Origin: Devosia sp.
GTDB taxonomy: Bacteria; Pseudomonadota; Alphaproteobacteria; Rhizobiales; Devosiaceae
Length of the DNA stretch: 11,691 bases
Assembly (NCBI GenBank): GCA_028290225.1
Contig: JAQGKH010000325.1
Location: forward strand, 1 to 11,691
Direction: 5' to 3'
A program made the translations under genes and the position numbers. The notes under the pieces are model-generated. The model searched no databases and was not told where the DNA came from. It saw only the letters and a list, made by a program, of their open reading frames with translations. Positions 6,749 to 11,691 of this stretch are shown piece by piece; positions within the stretch are counted from its first letter, which is position 1; each line of letters begins with the position of its first letter.

Positions 6749-6761
6749 GTGTGACAGCAGC

Positions 6762-6965
6762 TTACAACCCCTCGCGCCGTTCCCGAAACGTCTGCAAGTC
6801 GAGCACATTGGTGGGCCATACCGGCGTTTCCTGCACCAGATCGTCGATCAAGGTGATGGTGCGCTCCACGATTTGACGCAGCTGCCGGGACTGTCGGTCA
6901 CCGCCCTGCAGCATGGCCGCGGCGCGTCGAAGATGCTCACGCGCAAGGTCATAGGTCTGGGTCAT
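6762..6965 (-). CDS. hypothetical protein, 67 aa
   Basis: I do not recognise this family. The ATG at 6965 has AGGAG with 8-nt spacing, and an upstream in-frame ATG (7013) would span that site, so 67 residues is preferred. The product is soluble, helical-looking and rich in Arg, Gln and Leu. The helix around 5-45 has heptad-like hydrophobic spacing (AREHLRRAAAML, RQLRQIVERTITLIDDLV). It ends in a WPTNVLDLQTFRERRE segment. No Cys, no membrane segment. Clear ribosome site, G/C-ending codons and tight convergence with mscS argue that it is real. Confidence 0.65.
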   Translation of the reverse strand: MTQTYDLAREHLRRAAAMLQGGDRQSRQLRQIVERTITLIDDLVQETPVWPTNVLDLQTFRERREGL

Positions 6966-7064
6966 GGCAAAGGCTCCTGTAGGACGTTTAGGTGAGTCGG
7001 TGCCACTCGGCACGCCCCGGGAAGATGGGACCGCATGCCTTCGCGCTCCTTGCCGGAACCGGGT

Positions 7065-7081
7065 GCATTTGCATCAAATGC
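7065..7081. other. palindromic site upstream of the 67-aa gene
   Basis: GCATTTG (7065-7071) and CAAATGC (7075-7081) are exact inverted repeats around CAT, unusually AT-rich for this window. It lies 100 nt before the ATG at 6965, in a 237-nt gap holding no gene I can support. It could be an operator for a dimeric regulator or a small hairpin ending the phosphatase-fold transcript. Confidence 0.3.
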
Positions 7082-7202
7082 GACGGGAAGGACAACGTCC
7101 CCGAAACACCAGCAAACCCGGCACGATCAGCGAGTTCCGCTCGAAAGGGGCTGTGCACAAGAGCGGTAAATGCGCATTGTCGTCGCGGGGGAGGCTAAGC
7201 CG

Positions 7203-8153
7203 TCAAGGCGCGGTGATCCCGATCCGGGCGCGCAAACCGCGGTGGTTGGAGCCAAAGGTTTGGGGCAGCGTTTCCAAGCTCTCGATCACCGCATTGCCGC
7301 GCGTGAAGCTGTTGTCGATGGGCACGCCGAGCGGCCCGAACTCGGGCGGCCAGGTGGCGGGATGGGCAGGCGCCACGCGCAACTGGCTGCCCCGCACCAG
7401 CCGATCCAGCGCGTAGGACCACGGCGCCGCATTGAAGTCGCCCGAGATGATCGCGGGGCCTTCGATCCCGTCCAGCACATCACGCAGCTGCCGGACCTCC
7501 ACTTCCGATTGCAGGTCGAAATAAGGCTTGGTCAGGTGCACCGCCACCAGCGTCACCTGCTCGGCTCCGATGCGCGTGCGGGCGGTGATCACCCGCTGGC
7601 GCGAGAAGTTCGACAGGCTATGGGTCTGCACGTCTTCCAGCGGCGTGCGCGAAAACATGGTGAGGTCGCAGGTCAGCTCGTCTTCGCAACCGGCGCGATA
7701 GGGATAAACCGCACTGAGCGCCGCCAGTTCAGGAAACAGCGGCGCTGCTTCCAGCACAAACACCGCGTCCACCGCGGCGCTTTCCAGCATTCGGGCGATG
7801 GCCGGTCCGTTTTCGGTATTGCTGTTGAGGATATTGAAGCTGATCAGATCGAGGGTCTGGGTCACCGGCCGGGCCGCCGCCGCGATGCGCACCTGCTGCT
7901 GGCCATAGATCATCCAGGCGCCCTGCCCGGCACTCAGCAGCGCCAGTCCACCCAGGATGCCTGCCCGCCAGCGCGATCCGGCAAATAAGAGCCCCAGCGC
8001 CAGCAAGAGGCACAGCACGGCGGAATGAAACCGCAGCGATTGCAGCAGCGGCTGGCCCGGCAGTAGTGGCCAGACGGTTCCACCGACCAGCAACAGCAAG
8101 GCCGTGACCGCAAGGCCGCTAAGAACGCCTCGGATTTCGCTGCGGCTGATCAT
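7203..8153 (-). CDS. membrane-anchored endonuclease/exonuclease/phosphatase family protein
   Basis: A 316-residue protein with three N-terminal membrane helices (about 9-31, 44-60, 64-84), then an EEP-superfamily domain (about 100-316). Catalytic-type residues in order: Asn107 (LISFNIL), Glu135 (VFVLEA, metal-binding Glu), His206 (VHLTKP), Asp239 and Asn241 (SGDFNAAPW), Asp280 (PIDNSF) and His304. The final motif is GSNHRGL (301-307), where the family norm is S-D-H, so Asn303 replaces the Asp that orients the catalytic His. Members cleave phosphodiester or phosphomonoester bonds in nucleic acids, inositol phosphates or lipids; with this anchor (YafD-like layout) the active domain probably faces the periplasm. 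The substrate is unknown. ATG 8153 is preferred because GAGG lies 8 nt upstream and the first helix follows; an ATG at 8189 would add 12 residues. It lies 141 nt downstream of leuA. Confidence 0.85.
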   Translation of the reverse strand: MISRSEIRGVLSGLAVTALLLLVGGTVWPLLPGQPLLQSLRFHSAVLCLLLALGLLFAGSRWRAGILGGLALLSAGQGAWMIYGQQQVRIAAAARPVTQTLDLISFNILNSNTENGPAIARMLESAAVDAVFVLEAAPLFPELAALSAVYPYRAGCEDELTCDLTMFSRTPLEDVQTHSLSNFSRQRVITARTRIGAEQVTLVAVHLTKPYFDLQSEVEVRQLRDVLDGIEGPAIISGDFNAAPWSYALDRLVRGSQLRVAPAHPATWPPEFGPLGVPIDNSFTRGNAVIESLETLPQTFGSNHRGLRARIGITAP

Positions 8154-8241
8154 GACAAACACCTCGCCGCGCCTTGATGCCTCAAGCAAGGGTGTTGCGC
8201 AATCGGCGACAGGCAGGGGCAGCCATGCCCTCAGCCGCCGC

Positions 8242-8271
8242 GACCTGCCCCGCCGCCGGGCGAAGCAGGTC
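8242..8271 (-). terminator. possible leuA terminator hairpin
   Basis: On the minus strand GACCTGC pairs with GCAGGTC (8265-8271 with 8242-8248), with an inner CGCC/GGCG stem. It starts 23 nt after the leuA stop. No T run follows, so Rho-independent termination is not assured. Confidence 0.35.
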
Positions 8272-8294
8272 CGTCATTTACGCAAGGGTCAAGA

Positions 8295-9857
8295 TCAACC
8301 AGCCAGGGCGCCCTGCGCCGCGGCACCGCGCTCGATCATCAGCCGGTTGAAGGCATTGAGGTAGGCTCGCGCCGAAGCCACCAGCGTGTCGGGCTCGGCC
8401 GCATTGCCCGAAACGATGCGCCCGTTCATCTCGAGGCGAACATGGGCGCTGGCCTGCGCGTCGGTGCCCCCGGTCACCGCGTCAACCGCATAAAGCACCA
8501 GATGCGGCTGTTGCCCGACGGCCGATTTGATGGCGTTGAAGATGGCGTCCACCGAGCCGGTGCCTTCGTAGCTCACCGAGGATTCGTCGCCATCGATCGA
8601 GAGCGTGATATTGGCGCGATGCGTGCCCCCGGTCTTGGAAACCACTTCCATGTCCACGAGGCGAATGCGATCGCCCACCGAGCCAACCTCGTCATCCACC
8701 AGCGCCACGATATCGGCGTCGTACACATGCTTCTTGCGGTCGGCCAGGTCCTTGAAGCGCTGGAAGGCTTCCTGGAAGGCATTCTCGCCCAGCTCGTAGC
8801 CCAGTTCCTTGAGCTTGTCCTTGAAGGCAGCGCGTCCCGAATGCTTGCCCATCACCAAGGTCGTTTCCTTGATCCCGACGCTGGCCGGCGTCATGATCTC
8901 ATAGGTCTCGGCGTTTTTGAGCATGCCATCCTGGTGGATGCCACTTTCATGGGCAAAGGCGTTCTTGCCCACGATTGCCTTGTTGTACTGCACCGGGAAA
9001 TTGGCGGCGGCCGCAACGATGCGGCTGGCCCGTGCCAGGTGGGTGGTCTCGATCTCGGTGTGGAACGGCATGGCGTCGGCGCGGGTGCGCAGCGCCATAA
9101 CCACTTCCTCGAGCGCCGCATTGCCGGCGCGCTCGCCCAGGCCATTGACGGTGCACTCGATCTGGCGGGCACCGGCCGACACGCCAGCCAGAGAGTTGGC
9201 GACCGCCAGTCCCAGATCGTTATGGCAATGCACCGAAAAGATCGCCTTGTCGGCATCGGGCACCGATTCGATGATGGTCTTGAACATGCGGAAATGCTCT
9301 TCGGGCACCGCATAGCCCACCGTATCGGGCAGGTTGATGGTGGTGGCGCCCGCACGAATCGCCGTGTCCACGCAGCGCTTCAGGAACTCGAGCGGCGTGC
9401 GGGTCGCATCCATGGCCGACCATTCAACATCGTCCACCAGATTGCGGGCCTGCGCCACGGTGCGGGCGATGATCTCGATCACCTCGTCCTCGGTCTTTTT
9501 CATCTGGTGCGCCAGATGAATGGGCGAGGTGGAAACAAAAGTATGAATGCGCCCCTTGCGGGCATGCCGAACCGCTTCGGCGGCGCGGTCGATATCGGCG
9601 GTGATCGCCCGCGCGAGGCCCGCGACTGTGGCGTTCTTGACCTGCTTGGCCACCGCGACCACGGCCTCGAAATCGCCATTGGAAGCGATGGGAAAACCCG
9701 CTTCGATGATATCGACGCCCATCTCATCGAGCGCTTCGGCGACCTGCAGCTTTTCTTCCAGCGTCATGGTGGCGCCGGGCGATTGCTCGCCGTCGCGCAG
9801 CGTGGTGTCGAAGATGAAGACGCGGTCTTTATTGGTCTCGGTAGTCGCGGAAGTCAT
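8295..9857 (-). CDS. leuA: 2-isopropylmalate synthase
   Basis: First committed step of leucine synthesis: acetyl-CoA plus 2-oxoisovalerate gives 2-isopropylmalate, in the cytoplasm. The 520 residues show the bacterial type: a TIM-barrel with FDTTLRDGEQSPG (16-28), metal-binding HCHND (His210, His212) and NGLGERAGN (238-246), a linker with HESGIHQDG, and a C-terminal LeuA allosteric domain (about 385-515) where leucine feedback is expected. Length matches the family. Start choice is uncertain: ATG 9857 opens the conserved N-terminus and is preferred, but ATGs at 9869 and 9905 are in frame; the 9905 choice would put the terminator-like hairpin inside the gene. The Shine-Dalgarno at 9857 is weak (GGGAA). 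It is preceded by a leucine-rich leader ORF and hairpins (9874-10090), indicating attenuation control. No other leu genes adjoin, as is common in alphaproteobacteria. Confidence 0.96.
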   Translation of the reverse strand: MTSATTETNKDRVFIFDTTLRDGEQSPGATMTLEEKLQVAEALDEMGVDIIEAGFPIASNGDFEAVVAVAKQVKNATVAGLARAITADIDRAAEAVRHARKGRIHTFVSTSPIHLAHQMKKTEDEVIEIIARTVAQARNLVDDVEWSAMDATRTPLEFLKRCVDTAIRAGATTINLPDTVGYAVPEEHFRMFKTIIESVPDADKAIFSVHCHNDLGLAVANSLAGVSAGARQIECTVNGLGERAGNAALEEVVMALRTRADAMPFHTEIETTHLARASRIVAAAANFPVQYNKAIVGKNAFAHESGIHQDGMLKNAETYEIMTPASVGIKETTLVMGKHSGRAAFKDKLKELGYELGENAFQEAFQRFKDLADRKKHVYDADIVALVDDEVGSVGDRIRLVDMEVVSKTGGTHRANITLSIDGDESSVSYEGTGSVDAIFNAIKSAVGQQPHLVLYAVDAVTGGTDAQASAHVRLEMNGRIVSGNAAEPDTLVASARAYLNAFNRLMIERGAAAQGALAG

Positions 9858-9870
9858 GGAATTTCCCATC

Positions 9871-9900
9871 AAACGGCCCAAAGCAGCGCTTTGCAGGCCG
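9871..9900 (-). terminator. attenuator terminator hairpin before leuA
   Basis: On the minus strand CGGCC-(TG bulge)-CAAAGC pairs with GCTTTGGGCCG (9874-9884), an 11-bp stem with loop GCT, followed at once by TTTGATGGG. The position, 13 nt before the preferred leuA start and after a leucine-rich leader ORF, fits the terminator of an attenuator. The T run is only three bases, so it might instead gate translation by folding next to the ribosome site. Confidence 0.5.
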
Positions 9901-9925
9901 GACATTGTTATGTTCGGCTGTGGCG

Positions 9926-9981
9926 TTATCCCCTGACGACCCGCTCGCTAAACCGAGCTGCCGGTGATCAGGGGCTGATAA
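9926..9981 (-). promoter_or_regulatory. leader stem-loop over the leader stop codon
   Basis: On the minus strand CCCCTGA (9968-9974, containing the leader TGA) pairs exactly with TCAGGGG (9930-9936). Four more pairs, TTAT (9978-9981) with ATAA (9926-9929), follow past a CAG bulge. Inside is GCTCG-GTTTAG-CGAGC. A ribosome stalled on the leucine codons would leave this stem free, while one reaching the stop would cover its 5' arm, as expected for the sensing hairpin of an attenuator. Confidence 0.55.
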
Positions 9982-10090
9982 GAAGAAGCAGCAGCACTGG
10001 AAGCAGCAGCAAGCCAGCAACAATCGCAAAACGGGCCTGATCGGCCTGGCGCTTCTGGATTGCGATGGCAATGGCGCGGGTGCGCTGCAT
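9968..10090 (-). CDS. leucine-rich leader peptide of leuA, 40 aa
   Basis: ATG at 10090, stop TGA at 9968-9970. The C-terminal part is GLLLLPVLLLLLISP: nine leucine codons in an eleven-codon run (TTG CTG CTG CTT, then CTG CTG CTT CTT CTT) plus Val and Ile, with an earlier Ala-Ile repeat. The run ends four codons before the stop, and the stop lies 110 nt before the leuA start. This is the layout of a ribosome-mediated attenuator: scarce charged tRNA-Leu stalls the ribosome and changes folding of the downstream hairpins. Enterobacterial leuL works this way; this peptide is longer and more leucine-dense. The alternative reading is a genuine small membrane protein, since residues 21-38 could form one helix. 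The ribosome site is weak (GGAATAGAG). Confidence 0.7.
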   Translation of the reverse strand: MQRTRAIAIAIQKRQADQARFAIVAGLLLLPVLLLLLISP

Positions 10091-10113
10091 AACTCTATTC
10101 CGATTGCGTGGGG

Positions 10114-10142
10114 ATAATGGCGCACAACAGCCCGCCTTGCAA
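10114..10142 (-). promoter_or_regulatory. probable leader-leuA promoter
   Basis: On the minus strand TTGCAA (10137-10142), 17 nt, then CATTAT (10114-10119), each 4 of 6 to consensus with ideal spacing. The start site would be near 10107, about 17 nt before the leader ATG. It falls in the 77-nt gap after phzF, the only room for a dedicated leader promoter. Confidence 0.45.
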
Positions 10143-10167
10143 CCCGCTAACGGCAGGCGCGGGCGAT

Positions 10168-11061
10168 CTAGTCGCCCAGGTCGAGGCAGCCTTCGCCAAC
10201 CACCACGGCATGCCCGCCGATGCCGCCATGCACCAGCCGGTCGCGCTCCTTGCGCAACTGGATGGTGATGCGGCAGGGACGGCCCATCTCGACGCCCTGC
10301 CGGATCACCAGGTCGATCTGGCCAGTGCCGATATTGGCGTGCTCGGACAGCAGCCCGATCAGCGCGGCGGCCGCCGATCCCGTCCCCGGATCCTCGGTCA
10401 TGCCGAGCGCCGGCGCGAACATCCGGGCGGCAATGTCGTTCGGTTTTTCCTCGGGCGTGAGCGTAAACACATAAACCGAGTGCCGCCCATGGGTGAAAAC
10501 CTCGTTCCATGCCGCCATGTTGGGGCGGGCCCGCTTCAACACCCCGGCGTCGCGCACCGGCACCAGATGAAACACCACGCCCGCCGAATACACCGCCGGC
10601 TGGTACTTGCCGCAGCCGATGTCCTCGGGATCGATCCCCAGTGCCTGTGCGATGCCCAGCAGGTTGTCGAGCTTGCCCACCTCGGTTGGCAGTTGCGGCA
10701 ATGCAAAGCGCGCTTCGCCCGAACTCTTGTCGATTTTCTCGAACAGTGCGGTGATCAGCCCGATTTTTTCTTCGAGCCGAACGGCGCTCACCTTGTTCTG
10801 CAGCCCCAGCACCACCGCGGCGCCGACCGTCGGGTGGCCGGCGAACGGCAATTCAGTGGTCGGGGTGAAGATCCGCACACCAGCCGAGTTGCGCTCAGCC
10901 TGGGGCTTCAGCAAAAACACCGTTTCGCTGAGATTGAACTCGCGGGCGATGGCCTGCATCTCATCATCGAGGAGCCCGTCGGCCTTGCACACCACCGCGA
11001 GCGGGTTGCCGGCAAATCGCTCCCGCGTGAACACATCCAGCAGCAGGTAGTTGAGTTTCAT
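10168..11061 (-). CDS. PhzF family isomerase-type protein
   Basis: A 297-residue cytoplasmic protein of the PhzF/YddE fold (two diaminopimelate-epimerase-like halves). Family motifs: DVFTRERFAGNPLAVV (9-24), EFNLSETVFL (41-50) with the catalytic-position Glu46, FTPTTELPFAGHPTVG (65-80) with His76, and EDPGTGSAAAAL (223-234). In phenazine producers PhzF isomerises trans-2,3-dihydro-3-hydroxyanthranilate, but no phenazine genes are present. Most members in such genomes act on unknown substrates. The ATG at 11061 is preceded by GAGGGGG. It follows the UPF0303 gene by 57 nt on the same strand, with a hairpin in the gap. Confidence 0.92.
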   Translation of the reverse strand: MKLNYLLLDVFTRERFAGNPLAVVCKADGLLDDEMQAIAREFNLSETVFLLKPQAERNSAGVRIFTPTTELPFAGHPTVGAAVVLGLQNKVSAVRLEEKIGLITALFEKIDKSSGEARFALPQLPTEVGKLDNLLGIAQALGIDPEDIGCGKYQPAVYSAGVVFHLVPVRDAGVLKRARPNMAAWNEVFTHGRHSVYVFTLTPEEKPNDIAARMFAPALGMTEDPGTGSAAAALIGLLSEHANIGTGQIDLVIRQGVEMGRPCRITIQLRKERDRLVHGGIGGHAVVVGEGCLDLGD

Positions 11062-11080
11062 TGCGCCCCCTCTGCACCAA

Positions 11081-11107
11081 AGATCGGCTGCTTTGCCGAA
11101 CCGATCT
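11081..11107 (-). terminator. intercistronic hairpin with short T run
   Basis: On the minus strand AGATCGG (11101-11107) pairs with CCGATCT (11081-11087) around a 13-nt loop, followed by TT then GG. It lies 11 nt after the UPF0303 stop and 19 nt before the phzF ATG. It may partly end transcription between the two genes or act as an mRNA processing or stabilising element. Confidence 0.4.
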
Positions 11108-11118
11108 GGCCAAGCCCA

Positions 11119-11610
11119 CTATTGCGCTGGCAAGGCGTAAACGCCGCGGTCCAGCCCCAGATGTTCGCACAACGCCGCCACGGCGACGCCATGGTCGTCG
11201 CGCCCGGGCAAGCCTGAAATGGTCAGGCAGCCGATGATGCCCGCGCCCGGCACCCGCAGCGGGAAGCCGCCACCCGCCACCACGAAGTCGGCGGGATCAG
11301 CCCCCAGTTGCGGCGCCAAGGGTGCTTCGCCCCGCTCCAGCACCATGCGGTAGCTGGCGCGCTGGAAGCGGCGCACGGTGTTGATCTTGCGGCGCACCCA
11401 CTCGGCATTGTCAGGACCCGTGCCCGCCGTAGCCGCAAAAAACAGGCGCCGGTCCCAGGTGCAGATATCCACCACCAGCGATAGGCCCTCGGCCAGCGCC
11501 CGCTCCCGCACCGCAGCGCCGATGCTGAATGCCACATCCTCATCGAGCCGCGGCAGCACCAATTCCTGCTCCTGGCGTTTGATCAGCGCGATGTCTTCGG
11601 CAATTGCCAT
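11119..11610 (-). CDS. UPF0303 / haem-degrading-domain family protein
   Basis: A 163-residue cytoplasmic protein of the UPF0303 group, related to the GlcG/HbpS-like haem-degrading domain family. Characteristic stretches are VDICTWDRRLFFAATAGTGPDN (48-69), WVRRKINTVRRFQRASY (71-87), FVVAGGGFPLRV (109-120) and GIIGCLTISGLPGRDDHG (124-141). It is the usual family length. The fold can bind small ligands, but no reaction is established for this branch; haem binding is not shown by the sequence. ATG 11610 has AAGGA about 9 nt upstream, inside the end of the preceding gene. Only 2 nt separate it from that gene's stop, so the two are surely co-transcribed. Confidence 0.85.
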   Translation of the reverse strand: MAIAEDIALIKRQEQELVLPRLDEDVAFSIGAAVRERALAEGLSLVVDICTWDRRLFFAATAGTGPDNAEWVRRKINTVRRFQRASYRMVLERGEAPLAPQLGADPADFVVAGGGFPLRVPGAGIIGCLTISGLPGRDDHGVAVAALCEHLGLDRGVYALPAQ

Positions 11611-11612
11611 AA

Positions 11613-11691
11613 TCAGATGTCCTTGCGTGTGGAATGCGTCCAGGCGTCGTAAAGCGGCTGGCGGTCATTGGCCTGCCCGGGAAAGTTGACA
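11613..11691 (-). CDS. C-terminal end of an unidentified gene (partial)
   Basis: The last 25 codons of a gene running in from beyond the right edge end in TGA (11613-11615). The tail reads FPGQANDRQPLYDAWTHST then RKDI. It contains the ribosome site of the UPF0303 gene, and the stop is 2 nt from that gene's ATG (TGATTATG). The frame is supported by this tight coupling and by G/C-ending codons. The family cannot be named from so short a tail. Confidence 0.55.
   Translation of the reverse strand, partial: VNFPGQANDRQPLYDAWTHSTRKDI

Noticed and set aside
7115..7138. A third GGAAC-type promoter on the minus strand before the 67-aa gene
   Set aside because: GGAAC is followed by GGTT after only 15 nt, outside the 16-17 nt spacing, and it lies 150 nt from the start codon.
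8442..10040. A 532-codon plus-strand frame opposite leuA
   Set aside because: It is an antisense shadow: high G/C at third positions of leuA keeps the opposite frame open. The translation is His/Gly/Arg-rich without motifs.

Overview
This is about 11.7 kb of a GC-rich bacterial chromosome. Codon choice, the HWE-type histidine kinase, two candidate EcfG-type (GGAAC) promoters and the overall gene set point to an alphaproteobacterium. Hyphomicrobiales, perhaps a Devosia relative, is my best guess from protein style only. There is no sign of a phage, transposon, plasmid or CRISPR array. It reads as ordinary chromosomal housekeeping and accessory sequence.

Layout, left to right. (1) Positions 1-3547, all on the minus strand: a TerC-family membrane protein, a soluble PAS-PAS-HWE sensor kinase and an NAD-type SDR/epimerase. 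(2) Positions 3548-4334: a 0.8 kb stretch without an obvious large gene, holding two possible small minus-strand ORFs. It ends in a candidate general-stress promoter for a 51-residue hydrophilic Gly-rich protein (4335-4490, plus strand). (3) Positions 4491-5541: a stem-loop, then a second, atypical SDR on the minus strand, which also has a GGAAC-type promoter. (4) tRNA-Lys(CUU) on the minus strand. (5) An MscS-type mechanosensitive channel (plus strand), convergent with a 67-residue protein of unknown function. (6) On the minus strand, a membrane-anchored endonuclease/exonuclease/phosphatase-fold protein, then leuA (2-isopropylmalate synthase) further upstream. (7) On the minus strand, a PhzF-family isomerase, a UPF0303 / haem-degrading-fold protein and the C-terminal end of another gene, the last two probably one operon.

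The most informative regulatory structure is between phzF and leuA. A 40-codon ORF (9968-10090, minus strand) carries nine leucine codons within eleven codons plus other branched-chain codons. It is followed by a stem-loop over its stop codon and a terminator-like hairpin directly before leuA. This looks like a leucine-responsive transcription attenuator. The leader ORF also holds a segment complementary to the terminator's 5' arm, a candidate alternative pairing.

The second theme is stress. Two GGAAC-N16-nGTT motifs lie at the right distance before two genes (the 51-residue protein and the second SDR), in a window that also encodes an HWE kinase and an osmotic safety valve. A shared general-stress regulon is an inference, not something the sequence proves.
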